From Rhodanobacter sp. DHG33 (GTDB lineage Bacteria > Pseudomonadota > Gammaproteobacteria > Xanthomonadales > Rhodanobacteraceae), in the NCBI RefSeq assembly GCF_014843005.1, contig NZ_JACYXM010000002.1, positions 620,001-684,000 on the forward strand: 64,000 nt of DNA, in the 5' to 3' direction. Both the position numbers and the translations under genes were made by a program. The notes under the pieces were generated by a model. That model did no database searches. It was not told the DNA's origin and saw nothing but the letters and a program-made list of their open reading frames with translations. Below, in pieces: positions 55,997 through 64,000 of this stretch; position 1 is the stretch's first letter; each line of letters opens with the position of its first letter.

Positions 55997-57127
55997 ATGA
56001 CCGCGCCACAAAAAAAGCTGATCGCCGTTGCCGTTGTCGTCCTTGGCGTGTTCGCCGGGGCGATGTATCTCTCCCATACATCCCAGGCCGCGAGTCCAGT
56101 GGGACACGCCGCAGACAGTGTCGCCGTGCCGGTGAAAAGCGCGTTGGCGACTCGCGGAGATATCGACCTTTCGCTGAATGTCGTGGCACGTACGGAAGCA
56201 TGGTCCACCGTGACTTTGCGGGCGCGATGCTCGGGTCAGCTCGAATCGCTGGGTTTCACGCCAGGTGCGAAAGTGAAGAAAGGCGAACTGCTGGCGCGGC
56301 TCGACCCGCTGCCATTCCAGGCGCAGCTCGACCAAGCGCGCGGCAACGCCGCCAGTGCCCAGGCGCAGCTGGCCAAGGCACAGACGGACCTTCAGCGTTA
56401 TAGCCAAGTGCTGGCCAAGGGCTATATCTCGCGCGCCAGTTTCGATACCTATCAGACCGATGTGGAAGTGGCTCGCGCCAGCGTGCAGACCAGCCGCGCC
56501 GCACAAGCATTGGCGCAACTGCAACTCGGCTATACGCGAGTCACTGCGCCATTCGATGGCGTGGCCGGTTTGCCGCTTGTCTGGCCGGGAGCACAGGTGA
56601 CGGCTGACAGCACCGATATCGTCGTGCTCAATCAGATCGAGCCGATCCGGATCAGCTTCAGCATTCCGGAGGCCAGCCTCGCCGCTGTCCGTGCTGCACA
56701 GACGCATGGCGCCGTCGCCGTACAGGCACGGCTGCCCGGCGAGAACAGCACGCCTCTGCAAGGAACGTTGGACTTCATCGATAACACGGTGGATGTCGAC
56801 ACCAGTACGATCGTGCTCAAAGGCCGCCTGGAAAATGCCGACGGCCGTCTTACCCCTGGACAGTTCATGCAGGTGAGCGTGCCGACGGTACACCTGACTG
56901 ATGTCGTGACCATGCCGGCTGAAGCGCTGCAAAGTTCGGACAAGGGAAACTTCGTGTTCGTGATCGGTGTCGATGGCAAGGCCCACCAGCGCTTCGTTGA
57001 CATCGGTCCCACCACGGCTGGCCGCATCGTGATCAATCAAGGGCTGCAGGCCAACGAGCGTGTAGTGACGGACGGCCAGCTGCTGCTGAGCGATGGCAGT
57101 CCCGTACGTATCGCGCACGACGTATGA
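55997..57127 (+). CDS. RND periplasmic adaptor (MdtA/AcrA-like)
   Basis: The 376-residue product has one N-terminal membrane segment (KLIAVAVVVLGVFAGAMYLS). Next come the adaptor modules: the lipoyl half GQLESLGFTPGAKVKKGELL, the alpha-helical hairpin (about residues 95-170), LGYTRVTAPFDGVAGLPLVW, and a beta-barrel ending in the membrane-proximal domain. Helix length and sequence fit the MdtA/MexH-type adaptors for drug or small-molecule efflux. It lies 10 bases before the RND pump gene and no outer-membrane factor gene follows. Confidence 0.92.
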   Translation: MTAPQKKLIAVAVVVLGVFAGAMYLSHTSQAASPVGHAADSVAVPVKSALATRGDIDLSLNVVARTEAWSTVTLRARCSGQLESLGFTPGAKVKKGELLARLDPLPFQAQLDQARGNAASAQAQLAKAQTDLQRYSQVLAKGYISRASFDTYQTDVEVARASVQTSRAAQALAQLQLGYTRVTAPFDGVAGLPLVWPGAQVTADSTDIVVLNQIEPIRISFSIPEASLAAVRAAQTHGAVAVQARLPGENSTPLQGTLDFIDNTVDVDTSTIVLKGRLENADGRLTPGQFMQVSVPTVHLTDVVTMPAEALQSSDKGNFVFVIGVDGKAHQRFVDIGPTTAGRIVINQGLQANERVVTDGQLLLSDGSPVRIAHDV

Positions 57128-57137
57128 GTTTGTCGCG

Positions 57138-60100
57138 ATGAACCTGCCCGCACTGTGCATCCGCCGACCGGTGATGACGACGCTGTTGATGCTGGCGCTG
57201 TTGATATTCGGCGTGGCGGCGTATCCGCGACTGGCGGTGAATGAACTGCCTAATGTGGATTACCCAACCATACGCGTCTTCGCCGGCCTGCCGGGTGCCT
57301 CGCCCGAGGTCATGGCCTCGGCAGTGGCTGCGCCGCTAGAGGCGCAGTTGTCCACCATCCCTGGCATTGATGCGATGAATTCGTCGAGTTCGCCGGGTGG
57401 AACCAGCATCGTCCTGAGCTTCGCGCTGAACCGCAATATCGACGCTGCGGCGCAGGACGTGCAATCGGCGATCGCTGCCGCGCAGCGCCAACTCCCTCCC
57501 GATATGCCCACTCCGCCGATTCTTCGCAAAGTGAATCCGGCCGATGCTCCCGTGCTGCTGCTGGCAATGACATCGCCTACGTTGCCGGTGTCGCAACTGG
57601 ACGAATACGCGGAAACACAGCTCGCGCAGCGACTATCGACTATCGACGGCGTGGCGCAGGTCTACGCCTATGGAGCGACCAAATACGCCGTGCGGATCAG
57701 CATCGACCCGGACCGGCTGGCCGTGGCCGGCATCGGTATCGATCAGGTGCAGAAGGCGGTCGTCGATGCCAACGTCAACCAAGCCACCGGCACCTTGTAC
57801 GGCCCCAGCCAGCAGTTCCAGGTGCGCAACCAGGGTCAACTGCTACGCGCTGCTCCCTATAACGACATCGTGTTGGCTTGGCGCAACGGTGCGCCGGTGC
57901 GGCTGGGCGATGTCGGACGGGCTTACGACAGTGTGCAGAACGACCAGCTCGCCAGCTGGTACAAGCATGATCGCTCAGTGCTTCTGGCCATTCAGCGCCA
58001 GCCCGGCGCCAATACGGTCGCCTTGATCGATCGCATCAAGGCCGTGCTGCCCGGCTTCATTGCCGGCCTGCCGCCATCGGTGAAGCTCGACGTGTTGTAT
58101 GACCGGTCGCAATCGATTCGTGCCTCGGTAGCGGACGTACAGTTCAGCCTATTGCTGGCAGGCATGCTGGTCGTGTTGGTGGTTTACCTGTTTCTCGGCA
58201 ATCTTTCCGCCACGCTGATCCCGGCGGCGGCGCTCCTGTTGTCGGTGACCGGGACGTTCGGTGTGATGTCCCTGCTCGACTACAGCCTGGACAACTTATC
58301 GCTGCTGGCGCTGACTCTGGCGGTTGGCTTCGTCGTGGACGACGCGATCGTGATGCTGGAAAACATCATGCGCCATGTAGAGACCGGGCTCGGGCCTCAT
58401 GAAGCCTCGCTCAAGGGCGCAGGGGAAATCGGCTTCACGATACTCTCGATGACACTGTCCTTGATCGCCGTGTTCATCCCGGTCATGTTCATGGGCGGCA
58501 TCGTCGGGCGGCTGTTCCACGAATTCGTGGTGACTCTCAGCGTCGCGATCTTGGTTTCCGGCTTTGTTTCCATCACGCTCACCCCGATGCTGTGCAGCCG
58601 TTTCGTCAAAGTGCACGAGCATCCGAAGAAGAATGGGGCGATCGCCGTTTTCAACCGCGGTTTCGAAGCGACCCAGCGCAGCTATGTTCGCAGCCTGAGT
58701 TGGTGCATGGGCCACTCGGGGCTGGTGATGAGCGTGTTCGCGGCCAGCCTGGTAGCGACGGTGCTGCTGTTCAACACCGTGCCGAAGGACTTCATTCCCG
58801 CGGGCGACACCGGGCGCCTGCAGGTCATTACCGAAGGCCCCCAGGATGTTTCCTACGGTGGCATGGTGGCGCGCCAGCAGCAGTTGGCGGAAATCGTGGC
58901 GAAGGATCCCAACATCGAATCGTGGATGTCCTCGATCGAAGCGGGCGGTTCGACGATCAACGATGGCGAGATGCTGCTGAAACTGAAACCGGCGAGCCAG
59001 CGCAGCCTGAGCGTGGACGAGATCGTGCAGGAACTGCGGAAGAAATTCGCCAAAGTGATCGGGATGCGCGCCTATGTGCGCAACCCGCCGCTGATCCAGA
59101 TCGGCGGTTTGCGTTCCAAGGCTCAATACCAGTTCACCCTGCAGTCGACCGATTCGAGCGCCCTGTACGACTGGTCCGGCAAGGTAACCCAGGCTTTCGC
59201 GACGATGCCGGGCTTCCAGGACGTGACCAACGATTTGAGCCTCGACAGCCCATCCATCGTCGTCGAAGTGGATCGCAGCAAGCTGGCGCCGCTGGGCCTG
59301 ACCATGTCCCAGGTGCAATCGGCGCTGGGCGCTTCCTTCAGCCAGAACCAGCTTTCCACCATCTATAGTTCGGCGACCCAGTACTGGGTCGTGATGGAAG
59401 TGCAGCGCAACCTGCAGAACGATCCCACGGTGCTATCGAAGCTCTACGTGACTTCCAATACCGGCAAGTTGATCCCATTGGATACGGTGGCGAGCTTCGT
59501 GCGAAAACCGCAGGTGCTGACCGTGAACCATCAGGGCCAGCTGCCATCGGTGACGGTTTCGTTCGGGCTTGCTCCCGGCGTCAGTCTGGGCGACGCACTG
59601 GCGGATATCCACAACGCACTCGCCAGGATCGGCCTGCCGGCGACCATCAGTGGCAATCTGCAAGGCACCGCGCAGGCCTTCCAGACCTCGATGCAGGGAA
59701 TGGGCACGCTGCTGTTGCTGGCAGTGTTCGTCATCTATCTCGTGTTGGGCATCCTCTACGAGAGTTTCATCCATCCGATGACCATCCTGTCCGGCCTCCC
59801 TGCCGCAGCAGTTGGCGCGTTGCTTACTTTGCAGATATGCCACTTGCCGCTGGATCTGTTCGGATTCGTCGGCATCGTGATGCTGATCGGCATCGTCAAG
59901 AAGAATGCGATCATGATGATCGACTTTGCCCTTGCGCGGCAGCGTGACGAGGATATGTCGCCGGCCATCGCGATCTTTGAGGCCTGCCAGGTGCGATTCC
60001 GGCCGATCATGATGACCACCATGGCGGCGCTTGCTGGCGCGCTGCCGATCGCTCTCGGCCTGGGTGCTGGCTCGGAAGTGCGCCGGCCACTCGGCTTGGT

Positions 60101-60251
60101 CGTGGTCGGCGGCTTGCTGCTCTCGCAGCTGCTCACTTTGTATCTGACGCCAGTGATCTATCTGCAGCTCGATCGGCTGCGCATGCACTTTGATGGCGGC
60201 GCTGCCGAAGCGGTCGGCTATGGCGTTCAGGCCATTCAAAGTCACGATTGA
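57138..60251 (+). CDS. RND efflux transporter (MdtB/MexI-like, HAE-1 type)
   Basis: The 1037-residue pump starts MNLPALCIRRPVMTTLLMLA. TM4 carries VGFVVDDAIVMLENIMRH near residues 395-412, with the double-Asp of the hydrophobic/amphiphilic (HAE) subfamily, unlike the heavy-metal type encoded earlier in this window. A C-terminal GIVKKNAIMMIDFALARQ and FRPIMMTTMAALAGALPIAL are also typical. The tripartite system would use a shared TolC-like channel. The gene starts 10 bases after the adaptor. Confidence 0.95.
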   Translation: MNLPALCIRRPVMTTLLMLALLIFGVAAYPRLAVNELPNVDYPTIRVFAGLPGASPEVMASAVAAPLEAQLSTIPGIDAMNSSSSPGGTSIVLSFALNRNIDAAAQDVQSAIAAAQRQLPPDMPTPPILRKVNPADAPVLLLAMTSPTLPVSQLDEYAETQLAQRLSTIDGVAQVYAYGATKYAVRISIDPDRLAVAGIGIDQVQKAVVDANVNQATGTLYGPSQQFQVRNQGQLLRAAPYNDIVLAWRNGAPVRLGDVGRAYDSVQNDQLASWYKHDRSVLLAIQRQPGANTVALIDRIKAVLPGFIAGLPPSVKLDVLYDRSQSIRASVADVQFSLLLAGMLVVLVVYLFLGNLSATLIPAAALLLSVTGTFGVMSLLDYSLDNLSLLALTLAVGFVVDDAIVMLENIMRHVETGLGPHEASLKGAGEIGFTILSMTLSLIAVFIPVMFMGGIVGRLFHEFVVTLSVAILVSGFVSITLTPMLCSRFVKVHEHPKKNGAIAVFNRGFEATQRSYVRSLSWCMGHSGLVMSVFAASLVATVLLFNTVPKDFIPAGDTGRLQVITEGPQDVSYGGMVARQQQLAEIVAKDPNIESWMSSIEAGGSTINDGEMLLKLKPASQRSLSVDEIVQELRKKFAKVIGMRAYVRNPPLIQIGGLRSKAQYQFTLQSTDSSALYDWSGKVTQAFATMPGFQDVTNDLSLDSPSIVVEVDRSKLAPLGLTMSQVQSALGASFSQNQLSTIYSSATQYWVVMEVQRNLQNDPTVLSKLYVTSNTGKLIPLDTVASFVRKPQVLTVNHQGQLPSVTVSFGLAPGVSLGDALADIHNALARIGLPATISGNLQGTAQAFQTSMQGMGTLLLLAVFVIYLVLGILYESFIHPMTILSGLPAAAVGALLTLQICHLPLDLFGFVGIVMLIGIVKKNAIMMIDFALARQRDEDMSPAIAIFEACQVRFRPIMMTTMAALAGALPIALGLGAGSEVRRPLGLVVVGGLLLSQLLTLYLTPVIYLQLDRLRMHFDGGAAEAVGYGVQAIQSHD

Positions 60252-60311
60252 AGCGATGCCCTGCGCATGCATGGCGAACACAGCATCACAAGGCCTTGAG
60301 GTGGAATGCCA

Positions 60312-62087
60312 ATGAAGACTGGACAATGGATGGCTCTGATCGCCTTGCTGGGGTGCCTCGCGTATTCGGCACAGGACCGGGCGGCGGATACGGCGCAACG
60401 CGTAAAAGCGCTGCATGCCTTGCTTGACGAGCAGTGGCAGCATGAGCTGCAAGAAGATCCCGAATCCGCCACGACCCTCGGCGACCTGCGCTACAACGAC
60501 CGCTGGATCGATGGTTCACTGGCGCATGTTCGAAGCGAGCATGAGGTCACGGAGAATTTCCTCAGGCGCTTTACGGCGATCGATACAGCCGGATTCCCCG
60601 ACGAAGAAAAGCTCAATCAGCAGTTGATGGTGCGGCAGCTGCAGGCAAGCCTGCGCGCGTTCGACCTGAAACTGTACGAAATGCCGATCGATCAATATCA
60701 CGGCGTTCATCTGCGGCTGCCTGCCTTGATCAGTTCCATTCCTTTCGACAATACCAAGGAATACGAGCAGTACCTCACGCGCCTGCGGGCCATTCCCGCC
60801 GTATTGGCGCAAGCGGAAGAGGTCGCGCGGCAAGGCGAGCGCGACGGCATGATGCCGCCGCGATTCCTGCTGGAAAAAGTGGTGGTCCAGCTCAACGGCA
60901 TTGCCGGATCCGTCGGCGCAGACAGTCCATTTGCCAAACCGCTGCAACATTTCCCAGCCGACGTTTCGAAAGCGGATCAGGCACGTCTTCGCGCGGCGAT
61001 CATCGCCGCCATCGACAACGATGTGCGTCCCGCCTATCGCAAGCTGGGCGAATTCGTGGCGAAGGAATATGCACCGCACGGACGCAGCGAGCCGGGCGTA
61101 TGGCAACTGCCGAACGGCGACGAGATTTATCGCTACGACGTCGCGCAGATGACCACGACCCAGGAAACTCCGGAAAGTATCCACGCGCTCGGCCTGGCCG
61201 AGGTCAAGCGGATCGAGGCGGCGATGACGGTCATCGCCAAGTCTCAAGGCTACCCCGATCTGGCCAGCTTTCGTGCGGCCCTGAAAGCTGATCCGAAAGT
61301 ACATCCCGTATCGCGCGAGGACATCCTCAATCGCTACCGCGGCTTCATCGCGCAGATGGAGCCGGAGCTGCCCAAGCTGTTCGGCCTGTTGCCCAGGAGC
61401 AAACTCGAAGTCGTGCCGGTCGAAACGTATCGTGAAAAAGATTTCCAGATCGCCACGTACATACAGGGCACGCCAGATGGTTCACGGCCGGGGCAGCTCT
61501 ACGTCAACACCGGGGACTTTGCCCATCGCACCACCATGGACATGGAGTCCATCGCGTATCACGAAGGCATTCCCGGGCACCATCTGCAGCTTTCCATTGC
61601 GCAGACGCTGCCCGGGTTGCCTCCCTTCCGGCAGCAGGCCGATTACACCGCCTATATCGAAGGTTGGGCGCTGTATGCGGAGCGCCTGGGCAAAGACATC
61701 GGTTTCTACAGGGATCCTTTGTCCGACTATGGGCGGCTGACTGGCGAGCTGTGGCGTGCCGACCGCTTGGTGCTCGACACGGGGGTGCATTACAAGCACT
61801 GGTCGCGGCAACAGATGGTGGATTTCTTCCACGCCCATTCCGACGTAACGGAATCGGACATTCAGTCCGAAGTCGACCGCTACATTATCTGGCCTGGCCA
61901 AGCACTGGCTTACAAGGTAGGCCAGCTGAAAATACTTGAGCTGCGCGAACGGGCGCGCAAGGCGCTAGGAAGCCGTTTTGATATCCGTGCCTTCCACGAC
62001 GAGATCCTGAGCGCCGGCGCACTGCCACTGGATGTGCTGGAGGCGCGCGTCGATGCTTGGATCAAAACAAAGCAGGCGGACGCCTGA
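60312..62087 (+). CDS. DUF885 zinc-peptidase-like exported protein
   Basis: The 591-residue product begins with a signal or lipoprotein-like segment (WMALIALLGCLAYSA). It matches DUF885: a helical fold with HEGIPGHHLQ at residues 417-426 and a following EGWALYAERLG near 450, which give the HExxH-like zinc site and third ligand. The family is related to carboxypeptidase-type and gluzincin metallopeptidases. The ATG at 60306 sits on the ribosome binding site, so the ATG at 60312 with GAGGTGGA seven bases upstream is preferred. It lies 60 bases after the RND pump and may be co-transcribed. Confidence 0.9.
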   Translation: MKTGQWMALIALLGCLAYSAQDRAADTAQRVKALHALLDEQWQHELQEDPESATTLGDLRYNDRWIDGSLAHVRSEHEVTENFLRRFTAIDTAGFPDEEKLNQQLMVRQLQASLRAFDLKLYEMPIDQYHGVHLRLPALISSIPFDNTKEYEQYLTRLRAIPAVLAQAEEVARQGERDGMMPPRFLLEKVVVQLNGIAGSVGADSPFAKPLQHFPADVSKADQARLRAAIIAAIDNDVRPAYRKLGEFVAKEYAPHGRSEPGVWQLPNGDEIYRYDVAQMTTTQETPESIHALGLAEVKRIEAAMTVIAKSQGYPDLASFRAALKADPKVHPVSREDILNRYRGFIAQMEPELPKLFGLLPRSKLEVVPVETYREKDFQIATYIQGTPDGSRPGQLYVNTGDFAHRTTMDMESIAYHEGIPGHHLQLSIAQTLPGLPPFRQQADYTAYIEGWALYAERLGKDIGFYRDPLSDYGRLTGELWRADRLVLDTGVHYKHWSRQQMVDFFHAHSDVTESDIQSEVDRYIIWPGQALAYKVGQLKILELRERARKALGSRFDIRAFHDEILSAGALPLDVLEARVDAWIKTKQADA

Positions 62088-62237
62088 CCTTTACGGAGAG
62101 CGCTCCCGCTCTGTGCGTAGCTGTTTGACGGCTGATCGACGTCTTTGCGATGCGAAAGAATTTCGCGCGTACAATTTTTCTTTGGAAATTGAAGGCGGAG
62201 TGTTCGTGTAATTATCTTCTATTCATGTCGTTGCATA

Positions 62238-62250
62238 ATGACTGAAATAT
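62238..62250. promoter_or_regulatory. 13-bp motif shared with the LysR/lipocalin gap
   Basis: ATGACTGAAATAT is identical to 54236-54248 and is followed here by ACCAATGAATGG, there by CCAAAAATGG. It lies 71 bases before the second lipocalin-like gene. A shared regulator, probably the LysR at 53359-54213, is inferred. Confidence 0.5.
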
Positions 62251-62320
62251 ACCAATGAATGGTGTTTCTGCGCATTATCAGTGGTTATTCTAGTTCTACC
62301 TTCTATAGCCAATTGGCGCC

Positions 62321-63034
62321 ATGCGAAAAAACACTAAAATTTTATCGCTTTTAGCTGTCTTGGCGTTTTTCTCGCACGGCATCGATGCCGGAACGATGGA
62401 GGGCGACAAAGCGCCGATAAATACCGAGGGGGCTTCAACTTCGCCCGAAATTCCGATGAAGGCAGCCAATGGGGTGCCCACGTGGCTTGTCGGAGCCTGG
62501 GCACTGGTGCGCTATGACGACGTCTATCCGGACGGTCGGCTTGTAGAGCCGTATGGATCGGATCCACAAGGACTATGGGTCATCGATGCGCAAGGACGCT
62601 ACGCGATGCAAATCGTGCGGGGGGAGCGTGGGCGGCAATCTGCTGGCGATGAATCCGACGGCTCGTTCGATGAAGACAAGATGGCCTCAATCGATACGAA
62701 CGCCTACTACGGATGGTTGCGCCTGCGCGATACCCAATTGTATACGCACATCGATCGCGCCTTGTATTCGGAATGGGATAATAGAGATGAATCCGGCTCG
62801 TTCCAGTTGCAGGGCAATCTGTTGACCTATTCCATGGCCAAGTCAAACGTTGGCTCATCGGCGGGAGTTCGGAGTGTTGTCATGTGGCAGCACCTGTCAT
62901 CTCGACGAGGCGACGATGCCGCCGCTGTATCGATATGGAACCGATTCAGGGAACAATCGTCTCTAGCGCCACGAGATGCGTTGGCGCAAAGACTGCTGCC
63001 GCGACGCTCTGGGACAGATATTGCCGAGCCTTGA
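62321..63034 (+). CDS. Second secreted lipocalin-like protein, with C-terminal extension
   Basis: The 237-residue product has a signal peptide and the same motif order as the gene at 54322: WLVGAWALVRYDDVYPDGRL, then GLWVIDAQGRYAMQIVRG, then LYTHIDRALYSEWDN. After the point where the paralogue ends (WQRLP versus WQHLS) it runs 45 residues further with a basic, unrelated composition. That tail looks like read-through after loss of a stop codon. No ribosome binding site is visible before the ATG. The 230 bases upstream are notably AT-rich. Confidence 0.72.
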   Translation: MRKNTKILSLLAVLAFFSHGIDAGTMEGDKAPINTEGASTSPEIPMKAANGVPTWLVGAWALVRYDDVYPDGRLVEPYGSDPQGLWVIDAQGRYAMQIVRGERGRQSAGDESDGSFDEDKMASIDTNAYYGWLRLRDTQLYTHIDRALYSEWDNRDESGSFQLQGNLLTYSMAKSNVGSSAGVRSVVMWQHLSSRRGDDAAAVSIWNRFREQSSLAPRDALAQRLLPRRSGTDIAEP

Positions 63035-63218
63035 TCGGCGGATACCGGGGATGTCTGCTCACAAACTTCGGGAAGAACTGGCACGAGAGCAGGGAATACG
63101 GGAACAGCTTGCGCTTTCCTAGTCGGGCGCCGGGTAACCACCGGCGATCGGGCAGGGGGCAACCAGACCGCTTGATGTGCTGGTTTCGGTCATCGGATCG
63201 ATCCATGTCTTGGTCTGC

Positions 63219-63261
63219 CTGGACATGGCGTGGCGGGCATCGATCGCCACGCCATGTCCAG
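63219..63261. repeat. Perfect 17-bp inverted repeat
   Basis: CTGGACATGGCGTGGCG at 63219-63235 and its reverse complement at 63245-63261 surround a 9-base loop (GGCATCGAT). No U-run follows on either strand, so a plain terminator is unlikely. It may be a REP/MITE-like element. Confidence 0.65.
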
Positions 63262-63269
63262 AACCAGCG

Positions 63270-63328
63270 GCTTGTGCTGCTGCTCTTGGTGGCTGGTTCG
63301 GGATGCAAGCGCCACCCAAGGCACAAGC
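63270..63328. repeat. Second imperfect inverted repeat
   Basis: GCTTGTGC (63270-63277) pairs with GCACAAGC (63321-63328), and an inner CTTGGTGGC (63285-63293) pairs with GCCACCCAAG (63311-63320) apart from one bulged base. Together with the adjacent 17-bp repeat it makes a strongly folded 110-base stretch. Confidence 0.5.
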
Positions 63329-63443
63329 TTTCATCCCGACCGCACTGCATTTGACCCTTCGCCTCACGCTCGCGTTATCGGGCAGGCAAATGGCGCCAAT
63401 GACGACTAAGCTCTCGTCATCGGGCCTGATGGGGAAATCGAAG

Positions 63444-64000
63444 ATGCCGACGAATGACACCGCCCCGCCGCGGCTGCAGGCGACGGGGATTCTGGCAACG
63501 GCTGCCATGCTGGCCCTGCTGTATTTCGGGCGCGAAGTGCTGGTTCCCGTGATGCTGGCCCTGTTCCTTGGCGCGTTGCTGAATCCCTGGGTGCGGTTTT
63601 ATTTGCGGCTCGGGCTTGGGCATGGCTTCTCCGTGCTTCTGGTCATGCTCGCCACCCTGGCCATCACCTTGGGCATGGCCCTCGTGCTGGGTTCGCAGGC
63701 GACACATCTGGCCCGAAGCCTGCCCCAGTACCAGTCCACCATCCACGCCAAGATGCAGACCCTGCGGGGTCTGACGGTGGACCGCTTCGAAAGCATGCAA
63801 GGCGTGCTGGGCCGCGTCATTGAACCGGCGGCGGAGCCCGGCAATGCGAAGCAGGCGGTTTCCACGGTGACCGCCACCGGCCCGGCGGTACCCACCACGA
63901 ATGAACCTGCGGCAATTTCGAGTGCGTCACTGGCCGTGCTGTCGCACCTGCTCACGGTGGCATGGGTACCGCTGCAGACGGGCGGCATCGTGCTGGTGGT
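63444..64000 (+). CDS. AI-2E family transporter, N-terminal part
   Basis: The frame runs off the right edge; 185 residues are visible. The start ATG is ambiguous: 63399 and 63429 are also in frame. The visible part has membrane segments LATAAMLALLYFGREVLVPVM and, after a hydrophilic turn, VLLVMLATLAITLGMALVLG. The conserved start 'GREVLVPVMLALFLGALLNP' matches the AI-2E/PerM family of polytopic transporters. The long hydrophilic stretch (about residues 85-165) between the second and next membrane segment is expected for the family. The substrate is not known. Confidence 0.85.
   Translation, partial: MPTNDTAPPRLQATGILATAAMLALLYFGREVLVPVMLALFLGALLNPWVRFYLRLGLGHGFSVLLVMLATLAITLGMALVLGSQATHLARSLPQYQSTIHAKMQTLRGLTVDRFESMQGVLGRVIEPAAEPGNAKQAVSTVTATGPAVPTTNEPAAISSASLAVLSHLLTVAWVPLQTGGIVLV

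Larger units (their letters stand above)
63035..63398. other. Gene-free region rich in inverted repeats
   Basis: No gene was supported in this stretch. It contains a perfect 17-bp inverted repeat (63219-63235 with 63245-63261) and a second, imperfect one (63270-63328). Open frames run through it on both strands without family features. The pattern resembles a dispersed repeat or relic of a mobile element. Confidence 0.5.

Noticed and set aside
63119-63508. Minus-strand open frame across the repeat region before the transporter gene
   Set aside because: It is created by the inverted repeats and overlaps the start of the AI-2E transporter; no family features are visible.

Overview
The window is high-GC and reads as the chromosome of a gammaproteobacterium of the Xanthomonadales/Rhodanobacteraceae type (Dyella, Luteibacter, Frateuria or Rhodanobacter-like). 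This is an inference. It rests on the order lolA - rarA - serS - tRNA-Ser, the smc - zipA pair, an Oar-type TonB receptor, and the overall protein style. No 16S rRNA or other decisive marker is present.

Layout. (1) 1-9.2 kb is core: the end of an amidohydrolase, lolA, a DUF1275 membrane protein, a sensor-propeller diguanylate cyclase, rarA, a frameshifted membrane protein, serS with a small overlapping membrane gene, and tRNA-Ser(UGA). (2) About 9.2-25.3 kb is accessory or mosaic. It opens right after the tRNA-Ser gene with the C-terminal remnant of a tyrosine recombinase. Next comes a 1250-residue protein with a PD-(D/E)xK-like N-terminus, a helical repeat middle and a PIN-like C-terminus, the best candidate here for an undescribed defence system. 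It is followed by a small GNAT-like protein, a membrane protein and a lipoprotein, an XRE regulator, a RadC-type JAB protein, a glycine-zipper/zinc-ribbon protein, the yjfI-yjfJ-yjfK-DUF1190-yjfC envelope-stress operon, and an AlpA-like/DUF3987 mobile-element module. (3) 25.4-35.8 kb is mostly core: a secreted M1 aminopeptidase, a FAD/NAD(P)-binding protein with a cysteine-dioxygenase-like cupin, yciI-bolA, smc and zipA. (4) 35.9-48 kb holds a beta-helix-like protein divergent from a LysR regulator, an Oar-like TonB-dependent receptor, and a CzcCBA-type heavy-metal RND efflux operon on the minus strand. (5) 48.6-53.3 kb is a compact archaic (Csu-type) chaperone-usher pilus operon. (6) 53.4-63 kb holds a LysR regulator, a lipocalin-like secreted protein, an exported methyltransferase-fold protein, an MdtA/MdtB-like RND pump, a DUF885 peptidase-like protein and a second lipocalin-like paralogue. 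(7) The window ends inside an AI-2E-family transporter.

Genes working together. The Csu-type operon encodes one pilin, chaperone, usher and two-domain tip protein. The Czc operon encodes all three parts of an efflux pump. The yjf operon combines a PspA/IM30 membrane-remodelling protein with an ATP-grasp ligase and a DUF1190 lipoprotein, behind a striking tandem operator. The two lipocalin-like genes at 54.3 and 62.3 kb share a 13-bp upstream sequence, suggesting one regulator controls both flanks of that cluster.
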